Shown here: one piece after another, positions 51,985 through 59,501 of the stretch
Numbering within the stretch: position 1 is the first letter of the stretch
Layout: each line of letters opens with the position of its first letter
Assembly (NCBI GenBank): GCA_041649275.1
Contig: JBAZNL010000003.1
Location: 54,517-118,516, forward strand
Source of the DNA: Candidatus Izemoplasmatales bacterium
Lineage (GTDB): Bacteria; Bacillota_I; Bacilli_A; Izemoplasmatales; Hujiaoplasmataceae
Direction: 5' to 3'
DNA length: 64,000 nucleotides
Program-made: the position numbers and the translations under genes
Notes under the pieces: model-generated
The model's database searches: none
The model's input: the letters and a program-made list of their open reading frames with translations, nothing else
What the model was told of the DNA's origin: nothing

Positions 51985-53211
51985 ATGGACAAACTGAGAG
52001 GAAACCTGCTTTACGGCCAGTCCGGAGGACCCACGAGCGTCATCAACGCGTCGGCCTACGGCGTCATCAAGGAAGCGCTCCAGAACAAGGATTTCATCGG
52101 CGAGATCTACTGCATGCGCCACGGCATCCAGGGCATCCTCAAGGACGACCTGATCAAGGTGTCCGACCTGTCGTTCGAGGACGTCGAGTTGCTCGTCAAC
52201 ACCCCGGGCGCGGCCTTCGGCACGATCCGTTACAAGATGAAGGAATGGGAAGAGGACGAGCGCGAGTACAAGAAGATCCTCGACATCCTGAAGAAATACA
52301 ACATCCGGTATTTCCTTTACAACGGCGGGAACGATTCGATGGAGACCTGCCGCGAAGTCGACGAATACCTGAAGAAGGTCGGCTACGACTGCCGCGTCGT
52401 CGGGATCCCGAAGACGATCGACAACGACCTCCCGATCACCGACCACTGCCCCGGCTACGGCTCGGCGGCCAAATACATCGCCAACGCCTGCATGGAGATC
52501 GCCTGCGACTCCTCCGGCTATCCCAAGGGCAAGGTCACGATCGCCGAGATCATGGGCCGCCACACCGGCTGGCTCACCGCCGCCTCGTACGTGGCGAGCG
52601 CCTCGAGCTTCGGTCCCGACCTGATCTACGTCCCCGAAGTCCCGTTCTCGATCGACAAGTTCAAGGAAGACATCAAGAAGGTCATGACCCGCAAGGAGCA
52701 CTGCCTCGTCGCCGTCTCCGAAGGCATCAACGACGGTCAGGGCAACTTCATCGCCGCCGCCTCCGGCACGAAGGACCCGTTCGGCCACACCCAGCTCGGC
52801 GGCGTCTGCCACAAGCTCGCCGCGATCGTCACCGAGGAGCTCGGCTACTCGACCCGTCCGTGCGAACTGTCCCTGCTCCAGCGCGCCGCCGTCCACCTGC
52901 AGTCGAAGACGGACGTCGACGAGGCGATCAACGTCGGCCGCTACGCCGTCCGCTACGCCCTCGCCGGCAAGACCTCGATCATGGTCGCGATGCGCCGCGC
53001 CAACATCGACGCCTACAAGATCGTCTACTTCACCGTCCCGCTCAAGGACGTCGCCGCCGTCGAGAAGACGCTGCCGCGGACGATGATCAACGTCGAGGGC
53101 AACGGCATCATGCCGGAATTCCTCGCCTACGTCCTGCCGCTGATCGAAGGCCACCACAAGCCGCAGTTCCGAAACGGCGTCATGCGCTTCACCACGATCA
53201 TCAAACCCTGA
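51985..53211 (+). CDS. pfp: Phosphofructokinase, PPi-dependent type
   Basis: A protein of 408 residues; CGGAGGA precedes ATG 51985. The phosphofructokinase fold is clear: LYGQSGGPTSVINASAYGV at the start, the substrate motif PKTIDNDLPITDHCPGYGSA (near 139), and MGRHTGWLTAASYV (near 190). The phosphoryl-donor site reads YNGGNDSMET (near 112). The Asp in the position that is Gly in ATP enzymes is the mark of pyrophosphate users, and the preceding Asp is changed to Asn. The PKTIDND lysine also favours PPi. It interconverts fructose 6-phosphate and fructose 1,6-bisphosphate reversibly in glycolysis. Monocistronic, with a terminator just after. Confidence 0.88.
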   Translation: MDKLRGNLLYGQSGGPTSVINASAYGVIKEALQNKDFIGEIYCMRHGIQGILKDDLIKVSDLSFEDVELLVNTPGAAFGTIRYKMKEWEEDEREYKKILDILKKYNIRYFLYNGGNDSMETCREVDEYLKKVGYDCRVVGIPKTIDNDLPITDHCPGYGSAAKYIANACMEIACDSSGYPKGKVTIAEIMGRHTGWLTAASYVASASSFGPDLIYVPEVPFSIDKFKEDIKKVMTRKEHCLVAVSEGINDGQGNFIAAASGTKDPFGHTQLGGVCHKLAAIVTEELGYSTRPCELSLLQRAAVHLQSKTDVDEAINVGRYAVRYALAGKTSIMVAMRRANIDAYKIVYFTVPLKDVAAVEKTLPRTMINVEGNGIMPEFLAYVLPLIEGHHKPQFRNGVMRFTTIIKP

Positions 53212-53226
53212 CCCATGCCATCCCGA

Positions 53227-53252
53227 ACCGTCCCGAAAGGGGCGGTTTTTTC
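53227..53252 (+). terminator. Intrinsic terminator after pfp
   Basis: The arms ACCGTCCC and GGGGCGGT around GAAA (one G:U pair) are followed by TTTTTCTC. Confidence 0.8.
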
Positions 53253-53295
53253 TCGATTCCCGAGAGCGAATCGATCGTTTGCCGTCGAATCATTA

Positions 53296-53323
53296 TTGAC
53301 ATATGTCGAAAACAAAGTATAAT
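53296..53323 (+). promoter_or_regulatory. Promoter with internal palindrome, DUF134 redox operon
   Basis: Consensus TTGACA (53296-53301) and TATAAT (53318-53323) are separated by 16 bases. The perfect palindrome GACATATGTC (53298-53307), extendable to TTGACATATGTCGAA, overlaps the -35 and spacer and may be an operator. Confidence 0.75.
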
Positions 53324-53381
53324 GAAGGCGACCGATCCGCATCTAGACAAGATCATTCCGATCTGTCAAAGGAGAGCAGCG

Positions 53382-53765
53382 ATGGCAAGACCGACGAAAT
53401 CGCGGAACATCTGCGAGATGCCGCGCTTCACCCGCTTCGGCGCCTGCGGAGCATGCCATGATGACGATCGTGCGCCGATCAACATGACCCTCGACGAATA
53501 CGAGACGATCCGCCTCATCGACCATGAGAGCCTGACCCAGGAGGAGTGCGCCGACCGCATGGAGATCGCCCGGACCACCGTGACCGCGATCTACGCCGAG
53601 GCGAGGCGGAAGATCGCAGAGGCGATCGTCGCAGGCCATGCGATCGAGATCGCCGGCGGGAACGTCCGCGTCTGCGACGGATCGATGCGGCAATGCGGGC
53701 AGTCCGGATGCGGCCGCCGCGACGGATGCCGTTTCCGCGGATTTTCTGATCCGTCCAAAACCTGA
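53382..53765 (+). CDS. DUF134 family putative DNA-binding protein
   Basis: A protein of 127 residues; AAAGGAGA precedes ATG 53382. It begins MARPTKSRNICEMPRFTRFGAC, the DUF134 hallmark, with a second cysteine shortly after (CGACHDD). Residues 48-90 (YETIRLIDHESLTQEECADRMEIARTTVTAIYAEARRKIAEA) are a sigma-factor-type helix-turn-helix. The C-terminus is Cys-rich (CDGSMRQCGQSGCGRRDGC) and could bind a metal or Fe-S cluster. DUF134 genes often adjoin Mrp and NifX/NifB-type genes, as here. It is the first gene of the operon, so it is a candidate regulator of it, perhaps through the palindrome in the promoter. Confidence 0.85.
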   Translation: MARPTKSRNICEMPRFTRFGACGACHDDDRAPINMTLDEYETIRLIDHESLTQEECADRMEIARTTVTAIYAEARRKIAEAIVAGHAIEIAGGNVRVCDGSMRQCGQSGCGRRDGCRFRGFSDPSKT

Positions 53766-53773
53766 GGGAACCG

Positions 53774-54595
53774 ATGATCCTCCAGATGCTCGTCGATAAC
53801 GAGACCGACCACCCAGTTTGCCGCGCCGCCCACGGACTGTCGCTCTGGATTGAAATCGGGGGACGCTTCATCCTCTTCGACTTCGGACCGAAGGGCGTGC
53901 TTCGTGAAAACGCCGCCGCGCTCGGCGTCGATCTGTCGAAGGCCGACCTTGCGGTCCTGTCCCACGGTCATGCGGACCATGGGGGAGGGTTAGGGGGTTT
54001 TCTCGAGGCGAACCCGACGGTGTCGATCTACGTGCGTCCTGCGGCGTTCCTTCGCCACCTGTCGCGCCGTGATGATGGGATTCACGACATCGGCCTCGAC
54101 TCCGGTCTTGCGGGTCATCCGCGCTTCGTCGAAACCGCGGACGTTCATCGGATTGATTCACAACTGCTCCTGTTCGCGACGCCGAGTCGCGTTCACCCTG
54201 AACCTGCGGGAAATGCTACGTTGATGTCCGACGGACCGTCCGGACCGTATCGGGACGCCTTCGCGCATGAGCAGAGTCTTCTGATCTCCGCAGAAGGAAT
54301 GACGGTCCTCGTCGCCGGGTGCGCCCATGCCGGCATTCTCAACATCCTCGACCGCGCCGCCGGACTCGGGTTTCCCCGCATCGACCACGTCGTCGGCGGA
54401 TTCCATCTCTTCAGCCACGGCACCGGCGCCGTGGAACCCGAAGCGGCGATCCGTTCGCTTGCAGAGGATTTGCGGAAGGCGCAGGCCGTCTTCCATACAT
54501 GCCACTGCACCGGAACGGGACCATTCGCGGTCCTGAAGTCCGTCCTTGGCGACAACATCGATTATTTGAAGGCCGGCATGGCGATCACGCTGTGA
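53774..54595 (+). CDS. Metallo-beta-lactamase-fold hydrolase
   Basis: A protein of 273 residues, eight bases after the DUF134 stop. The metal-binding motif is SHGHADHGGGL (HxHxDH, near residue 58). A later GCAHAGILNIL (near 180) and FHTCHCTG (near 245) supply further histidines. The layout is that of the group annotated near 7,8-dihydropterin-6-methyl-aminobenzene phosphate synthase homologues, found in archaea and anaerobic bacteria. It is cytosolic and the reaction here is unknown. The context with an Mrp ATPase and a NifX-like protein recurs in anaerobes and suggests a role in Fe-S or metal cofactor chemistry. Confidence 0.85.
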   Translation: MILQMLVDNETDHPVCRAAHGLSLWIEIGGRFILFDFGPKGVLRENAAALGVDLSKADLAVLSHGHADHGGGLGGFLEANPTVSIYVRPAAFLRHLSRRDDGIHDIGLDSGLAGHPRFVETADVHRIDSQLLLFATPSRVHPEPAGNATLMSDGPSGPYRDAFAHEQSLLISAEGMTVLVAGCAHAGILNILDRAAGLGFPRIDHVVGGFHLFSHGTGAVEPEAAIRSLAEDLRKAQAVFHTCHCTGTGPFAVLKSVLGDNIDYLKAGMAITL

Positions 54596-54615
54596 TGGCC
54601 GGATCGGAGCGGAAT

Positions 54616-55449
54616 ATGAACGAAGAATGTAACGGCGACTGCGCCTCCTGCGCGGAAGAATGCGAAGACCGGAAGGAACCCGTCAATCTCAAGGCGGAAC
54701 CGAATCCGACGAGCCGCGTCAAGCGGATGATTGCGATCGTGAGCGGCAAGGGGGGCGTCGGCAAGTCCTACGTGACCTCCCTGCTCGCGGTCGCCGCGAA
54801 AAGAAGCGGCCGGAAGGTCGGAATCCTGGACGCCGACGTCACCGGTCCCTCGATCCCGCGCATGTTCGGCATCCGCGAGCGGGCGACGGACAACGAATTC
54901 GGACTCGTGCCCGTCCCGACGAAGACGGGAATCGCGACGATGTCCGTCAACCTGCTGCTCGAACGCGAGACCGACCCCGTCGTCTGGCGCGGACCGCTGA
55001 TCGCGAAGATGGTCACGCAGTTCTGGACGGACGTCGCCTGGGGCGATCTCGACCTGCTGTTCGTCGACATGCCCCCAGGGACGGGGGATGTCGCCCTCAC
55101 CGTCTTCCAGTCGCTTCCCGTCGACGGAATCGTGGTCGTCACCTCGCCGCAGGAGTTGGTCTCGATGATCGTCGCCAAGGCGGTCAAGATGGCCGACTTG
55201 CTGCATGTGCCGGTGCTGGCGGTCGTCGAGAACATGTCGTACTTCAAGTGCCCCGAATGCGGGGCGGAACACGCCGTCTTCGGCAGGAGCGCCGTCGAGA
55301 AGGTCGCACGCGAATACGGAGTGCGTCACGCGGTCAGACTTCCCATTGAACCGACGGTGGCTCGCCTCTGCGACGCCGGGCGCATCGAATTCGCGGATAT
55401 CTCCGTGATCAAACCATTGGTCGATGTGATCGACCCCAAGGAGGAATGA
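54616..55449 (+). CDS. mrp: Mrp/NBP35-family Fe-S carrier ATPase
   Basis: A protein of 277 residues. ATG 54616 has GGAG six bases upstream; ATG 54595, overlapping the previous stop, is an alternative in the same frame. The N-terminus carries a Cys cluster (CNGDCASCAEEC) like that of Nbp35. The deviant Walker A GKGGVGKS is near residue 45, followed by LDADVTGPSIPRMFG and FVDMPPGTGDVALT. A CxxC for cluster binding lies in YFKCPECGAEHAVFG (near 213). The protein binds and transfers 4Fe-4S clusters in an ATP-dependent way. It is central to the operon. Confidence 0.93.
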   Translation: MNEECNGDCASCAEECEDRKEPVNLKAEPNPTSRVKRMIAIVSGKGGVGKSYVTSLLAVAAKRSGRKVGILDADVTGPSIPRMFGIRERATDNEFGLVPVPTKTGIATMSVNLLLERETDPVVWRGPLIAKMVTQFWTDVAWGDLDLLFVDMPPGTGDVALTVFQSLPVDGIVVVTSPQELVSMIVAKAVKMADLLHVPVLAVVENMSYFKCPECGAEHAVFGRSAVEKVAREYGVRHAVRLPIEPTVARLCDAGRIEFADISVIKPLVDVIDPKEE

Positions 55450-55454
55450 AAATC

Positions 55455-55817
55455 ATGAGAATCGCCGTCGCGCAACAAGCAGGAAACGTCTCCGAGCATT
55501 TCGGCCATTGCGAGTCGTTCATCCTTTTCGACCAGGTCGGATCCGAGTTGGTCGAGCGTGAAACCATCCCCAATCCGGCGCACCAGCCGGGGCAGCTTCA
55601 AACGCTCCTTTCGGGTCGGCACGTCGACGTCGTGATCACCGGCGGGATCGGCGCCGGCGCCGTCGAACGCTTCGAGGCCATGGGCGTCAAGATCGTGAGC
55701 GGAATCACCGGCCCGGTCCGGAAGGCGTGTCTCGACTATCTTGCAGGCGTTCTGACAAGCGCCGGATCGACGTGTGGATCGCACCGCCATCATGTCGAAG
55801 GCTGCGGACACGACTGA
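55455..55817 (+). CDS. NifX/NifB-C-like (dinitrogenase cofactor-binding fold) protein
   Basis: A protein of 120 residues. ATG 55455 is preferred because AAGGAGG ends about ten bases upstream; ATG 55446 is one base from it. The family motifs are QQAGNVSEHFGHCESFILFD and VVITGGIGAGAVERFEAMGVKIVSG. The tail is Cys/His-rich (CGSHRHHVEGCGHD) and can bind a metal. These small proteins bind Fe-S or FeMo-cofactor precursors in nitrogen fixers but are also frequent in non-fixing anaerobes beside Mrp and DUF134. No nif genes are seen here, so nitrogen fixation should not be inferred. Confidence 0.88.
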   Translation: MRIAVAQQAGNVSEHFGHCESFILFDQVGSELVERETIPNPAHQPGQLQTLLSGRHVDVVITGGIGAGAVERFEAMGVKIVSGITGPVRKACLDYLAGVLTSAGSTCGSHRHHVEGCGHD

Positions 55818-55865
55818 TTTTGCCCACAGGTATTCACAAATTCCACATAGAGAAGAGGAGAATGC

Positions 55866-57221
55866 ATGAAGAACTACGATGTCATCGTCATCGGCGGCAG
55901 CGCGGCGGGAGCGACCGCGGCGCTGACGACCAGGAAACACTACCCCGGGAAGTCGGTCCTGATGATCAAGAACGTGAAGAACGTACCGATTCCCTGCGGC
56001 ATCCCCTACATCTTCGGAACCGTCGGCGACCCGCTGAAGAACCTGCTTCCGACGGATACGATGATGGCGAGCAACGGCGTCGACGTCGTCCAGGACGAAG
56101 CGACGAAGATCAACCGCGAATTCAAACTCGTCATGACCGCATCGGGCGAGGGGTACACTTACGCGAAGCTCATCGTCGCAACCGGTTCGAATCCAATCGT
56201 CCCGCCGATCGTCGGCCACGATCTGGCGAACGTCTTCCCGATCGTCAAGGACGCGGAGTATCTCAAGAACATGCTCGAAACGTGCCGCAAGGCGGATGAC
56301 TTTGTCATCGTCGGCGGCGGCTTCATCGGCGTCGAGATGGCGGAAGAGCTGAAGAAGTTGCGCCCGACGGCCAACGTGACCGTGGTCGAGATGCAGGCGC
56401 ACTGCCTGCAGGTGGTCTATGATCAGGATTTCTGCGCCATCGCCGAAAAGGCGCTGACCGATCAGGGTATCCTGCTCCTGACGAACGAAACGGTCGCCGC
56501 GATTCGTGGGGAAGGCAAGGCCGAGACCGTCGTCCTCGCCAGCGGCAAGTCCGTCAAGGCGGACGTCGTCGTCCTCGGCATCGGCTGCACTCCCAACGTG
56601 CGTTTGGCCGAAGAGGCCGGCTTGAAGATCGGTCCCGCCCGCGGCATCCTCGTCAACCGTCAGATGATGACCTCCGACGACGCCATCTACGCCTGCGGCG
56701 ACTGCGCCGACAAGGTCTCGTTCTTCGACAAGAAGCCTTCCGGGATGCGGCTCGCGTCGATCGCGACCGCGGAAGCCCGCATCGCGGGCGCCAACCTGTT
56801 CACCGCGCGTCGTGTGAACGACGGCGTCGTCGGCGTCTTCTCGACCGCGATCGGCAAGAAGACCTTCGCGGCGGCGGGACTCACCGAACGGGAAGCGGTC
56901 CAGAAGGGTTACCGCGTCGTCGCCGCCGAATCCGAAGCGGTCAACCGCCATCCGGGTTCCCTCCCCGGCGCCGAGCCGCTCAAGGTTCGTCTGCTGTTCG
57001 AAACCGGAAGCGGATTGCTGCTGGGTGGCGAAGTGTTCGGTGCGGTGAGCGGCGGCGAATTGATTAACGTCGTCGGCGCCCTTATCGCCAAGCGGACCAC
57101 CGCGGATGAGATCGTGCTTTTCCAGGCAGGAACCCATCCCTTGCTCACCGCCTCCCCGATCGCTTACCAGCTCGTGAACGCGGCCGAAAGCGCCATCGTC
57201 AAGATGAACCGATACGTCTGA
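55866..57221 (+). CDS. CoA-disulfide reductase/NADH oxidase-like flavoprotein
   Basis: A protein of 451 residues; AGAAGAGGAG precedes ATG 55866. The FAD motif VIGGSAAGATAA is at residues 8-19, a redox cysteine is in PIPCGIPYIFG (near 42), the NAD motif VIVGGGFIGVEMAEEL is near 145, and ACGDCAD (near 280) marks the second FAD contact. The C-terminal dimerisation domain is complete (VGVFSTAIGKKTFAAAG onward). Members reduce CoA disulfide, persulfides or oxygen with NAD(P)H. Position at the end of the Mrp/NifX operon, 48 bp downstream, suggests a redox or thiol-protective role. Which acceptor it uses cannot be read from sequence. Confidence 0.88.
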   Translation: MKNYDVIVIGGSAAGATAALTTRKHYPGKSVLMIKNVKNVPIPCGIPYIFGTVGDPLKNLLPTDTMMASNGVDVVQDEATKINREFKLVMTASGEGYTYAKLIVATGSNPIVPPIVGHDLANVFPIVKDAEYLKNMLETCRKADDFVIVGGGFIGVEMAEELKKLRPTANVTVVEMQAHCLQVVYDQDFCAIAEKALTDQGILLLTNETVAAIRGEGKAETVVLASGKSVKADVVVLGIGCTPNVRLAEEAGLKIGPARGILVNRQMMTSDDAIYACGDCADKVSFFDKKPSGMRLASIATAEARIAGANLFTARRVNDGVVGVFSTAIGKKTFAAAGLTEREAVQKGYRVVAAESEAVNRHPGSLPGAEPLKVRLLFETGSGLLLGGEVFGAVSGGELINVVGALIAKRTTADEIVLFQAGTHPLLTASPIAYQLVNAAESAIVKMNRYV

Positions 57222-57244
57222 ACCGACGCCGATCCTTCCGTTTC

Positions 57245-57270
57245 ACGCCGACTTATGTCGGCGTTTTTTC
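57245..57270 (+). terminator. Terminator of the DUF134 redox operon
   Basis: The arms ACGCCGAC (57245-57252) and GTCGGCGT (57257-57264) are followed by TTTTTCTT. Confidence 0.88.
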
Positions 57271-57312
57271 TTGATCGCATTTTCATTCCGCGGAGCGATT
57301 TCTCTTCCACAA

Positions 57313-57334
57313 TGAAAGCGTTTTATGCTATCAT
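57313..57334 (+). promoter_or_regulatory. cre-like site and -10 element of the proline dehydrogenase operon
   Basis: TGAAAGCGTTTTAT (57313-57326) matches the CcpA consensus TGWNANCGNTNWCA at all but the last two positions. It lies directly before the -10-like TATCAT (57329-57334). The -35 is poor, so the site may replace or block it. Confidence 0.5.
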
Positions 57335-57360
57335 AGAAAAGGACGAAAGTGGTGAGCAGA

Positions 57361-57666
57361 ATGCGAATCGAACGACATCCGATCCTGGATTTTCCCAAGA
57401 AGAACGACATCCCCTTCACCTTCGACGGTTCCCCGATGACCGGCAGGGAAGGCGATACGATCGCCGCCGCACTGCATGCGGCCGGCGTCATGAAACTCTC
57501 CGAAAGCATCAAGCATCATCGACCGCGCGGATTCTACTGCGCCATCGGCAACTGTTCCTCCTGCCACATGGTCGTCGACGGCGTCGCCAACGTCAAGACC
57601 TGCGTGACCCCATTGAAGCCGGGCATGGACGTCCGGACCCAGTCCGGCAAGGGGGTCGTGCGATGA
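57361..57666 (+). CDS. Small 2Fe-2S subunit (HcnA/sarcosine-oxidase-alpha N-terminal type)
   Basis: A protein of 101 residues; ATG 57361 follows GGTGAG. It has the ferredoxin-like 2Fe-2S fold used in multi-subunit amine dehydrogenases: FTFDGSPMTGREGDTIAAALHAAG, then the cluster ligands in FYCAIGNCSSCHMVVDG and a fourth Cys in VKTCVTPL. It is homologous in layout to HcnA and to the N-terminus of sarcosine oxidase alpha. The next gene overlaps its stop in an ATGA junction. It should pass electrons between the flavin subunits of the complex. Confidence 0.85.
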   Translation: MRIERHPILDFPKKNDIPFTFDGSPMTGREGDTIAAALHAAGVMKLSESIKHHRPRGFYCAIGNCSSCHMVVDGVANVKTCVTPLKPGMDVRTQSGKGVVR

Positions 57667-58757
57667 TCGAGAGAGAACTCGTCGTCGTCGGCGGAGGACC
57701 CGCCGGCCTCTCGTCCGCGATCGCCGCGGCGGAATCCGGGGCGCACGTCCTCGTCATCGACCGCGCGCCGATCCTCGGCGGTCAGCTCGTGAAGCAGACC
57801 CACAAGTTCTTCGGGTCGGAACAGCAGTACGCCAAGACCCGCGGCTTCGACATCGCGAAGATCCTCATCGAGAAGGCCGCCGCGTTCGGCGATCGGATCG
57901 AGACGTGGACCGAAGCCACCGTCGTCGCCCTCTATCCCGACCGCGTCCTCACCGTGACGCGCGGCGGAAAATACCTGAAGATCCATGCCGGGGCGATCGT
58001 CGTCGCCTCCGGCGCCTCGGAGCGGTTCCTCTCCTTCGAGAACAACGACCTCCCCGGCGTCTACGGCGCCGGTGCGGTCCAGACGCTCATGAACGTCTAC
58101 GGCGTCAAGCCGGCCGACCGCGTCCTGATGGTCGGATCCGGCAACATCGGCCTGATCGTCTCCTACCAGCTGATGCAGGCGGGCGTCGAGATCGCCGCGA
58201 TCGTCGAAGCCTCGCCGAAGATCGGCGGGTACAAGGTCCATGCCTCCAAGGTCGCGCGCCTCGGCGTGCCGATCCTGACGTCGACCTCGATCCTGCGCGC
58301 GGAAGGCGACGGACGCGTGAAACGGGCCGTCACGGTTTCGCTCGACGGCGCCTGGAATCCGATCCCGGGGACGGAGAAGACGTATGAAGTCGACGCCGTC
58401 TGCGTCGCCGTCGGGCTCTCGCCGCTCGCGACGCTCCTCTCGATGGCGGGCGCGATGACCCACTACATTCCCGAATTCGGCGGTCATGCGCCGATCCTCA
58501 CCGACGAGCACGAGTCGACGATCGATTCCGTCTTCGTCGCCGGCGACGCCGCCGGCGTCGAGGAGGCCTCCTCGGCGATGGTGGCCGGCCGGCTCGCCGG
58601 CCTCTGCGCGGCGAAGCGCCTCGGTCACTCCTCGCCCGACCATGACGCGAAGGTCGCGGACTGCCACGCGCAGCTTCAGTCGCTCCGCAACGGTCCCTTC
58701 GGCTGCAAGACCTGCGCCGGACTCGCGAAGATGAGGGAGGTGCGCGACCATGCTTGA
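57663..58757 (+). CDS. NAD(P)/FAD-dependent oxidoreductase subunit (HcnB/PDH1-alpha type)
   Basis: A protein of 364 residues. The FAD motif VVVGGGPAGLSSAIAAAESG is at residues 7-26 and the NAD-binding GSGNIGLIVSYQLMQAG is near 156. The VFVAGDAAGVEEASSAMVAGRLAGLCAA stretch (near 295) and a Cys pair GCKTCAGL close to the C-terminus are typical of HcnB and of the alpha subunit of archaeal dye-linked proline dehydrogenase 1. It would transfer electrons from the 2Fe-2S and beta subunits to NAD(P)+ or another acceptor. It is coupled to both neighbours by overlaps. Confidence 0.87.
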   Translation: MIERELVVVGGGPAGLSSAIAAAESGAHVLVIDRAPILGGQLVKQTHKFFGSEQQYAKTRGFDIAKILIEKAAAFGDRIETWTEATVVALYPDRVLTVTRGGKYLKIHAGAIVVASGASERFLSFENNDLPGVYGAGAVQTLMNVYGVKPADRVLMVGSGNIGLIVSYQLMQAGVEIAAIVEASPKIGGYKVHASKVARLGVPILTSTSILRAEGDGRVKRAVTVSLDGAWNPIPGTEKTYEVDAVCVAVGLSPLATLLSMAGAMTHYIPEFGGHAPILTDEHESTIDSVFVAGDAAGVEEASSAMVAGRLAGLCAAKRLGHSSPDHDAKVADCHAQLQSLRNGPFGCKTCAGLAKMREVRDHA

Positions 58758-59238
58758 CAAGAACGGTAGCGCCGAACGTTCCCAGGTCCTTTCTCGTTTC
58801 TTCCCCGAGACGACCCTCGCGAAGCCCAAGGCGATCCTCGAGTGCTACGAGGACATCCCATGCAATCCCTGCGTCACCAGCTGCCCGACGGGCGCGATCA
58901 CGATCGGTCCCGACATCAACAAGCAGCCCGTCCTCGATCCCGACAAATGCACCGGCTGCGCCATGTGCGTCTCCGCCTGCCCCGGCCTCGCGATCATGGT
59001 CGCGCAGTTGAAGGACGGCCGCGCCTGGTTCAAGATCCCCTACGAATTCCTGCCGCGTCCTCAGAAGGGCGAACTCTGGGACGCCGCCGGCCGCGACGGC
59101 GCGATCCTCGGGACCGCGCGAATCGAGGCCGTCGTCCTCTCGCCGAAGACCAGGACCCCCGTGGTCACGGTCTCGACGGAGAAGGAACTGCTCCATTTGT
59201 TCGCGACGGTGGTGAGACCATGCACGACGACCAAGTGA
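58750..59238 (+). CDS. 4Fe-4S ferredoxin-type subunit
   Basis: A protein of 162 residues starting within the end of the flavoprotein gene. Two cluster motifs are visible: CNPCVTSCPTGAI (residues about 38-50, one ligand partner being a nearby Cys) and CTGCAMCVSACPGLAI (about 66-81), which is the classic CxxCxxCxxxCP. The C-terminal 75 residues are beta-rich without cysteines until PCTTTK. It probably wires the two flavoproteins of the complex. Homologues occur in archaeal and clostridial proline or amine dehydrogenase operons. Confidence 0.87.
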   Translation: MLDKNGSAERSQVLSRFFPETTLAKPKAILECYEDIPCNPCVTSCPTGAITIGPDINKQPVLDPDKCTGCAMCVSACPGLAIMVAQLKDGRAWFKIPYEFLPRPQKGELWDAAGRDGAILGTARIEAVVLSPKTRTPVVTVSTEKELLHLFATVVRPCTTTK

Positions 59239-59501
59239 TCCTGTGCCGCTGCGAGGACGTCACCCTCGGCGACGTCAGAAGACTATTGCGCGAAGGCTAC
59301 GTCACCGTCGAGGATCTGAAGCGCCAGCTTCGGATCGGGATGGGTCCCTGCCAGGGAACCACCTGCGGATCCCTGCTCCAGCGCGAGATCGCGACGTTCC
59401 TCAAGAAGAAGCCCGAAGACGTGCCGACCGCCAGGGTCCGGCCGTTCACGACCGGCGTGACCCTGAAGGCGATCGCGGAGGCGGCCAAGGATGAAGAGTA
59501 A
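59220..59501 (+). CDS. BFD-like 2Fe-2S subunit
   Basis: A protein of 93 residues; ATG 59220 overlaps the ferredoxin gene by 19 bases and has GGTGAG upstream. The BFD-type ligands are CRCEDVTLGDV (C-x-C, residues 9-11) and GPCQGTTCG (C-x4-C, near 43-48). The last part (RVRPFTTGVTLKAIAEAA) is common in proteins of the HcnB/sarcosine oxidase type when split from the large subunit. It is a small electron-transfer subunit of the same complex. Confidence 0.85.
   Translation: MHDDQVILCRCEDVTLGDVRRLLREGYVTVEDLKRQLRIGMGPCQGTTCGSLLQREIATFLKKKPEDVPTARVRPFTTGVTLKAIAEAAKDEE

Noticed and set aside
53382..57221. Nitrogen fixation genes suggested by the NifX-like protein
   Set aside because: No nifHDKENB genes are present; this NifX/Mrp/DUF134 set is common in organisms that do not fix nitrogen.
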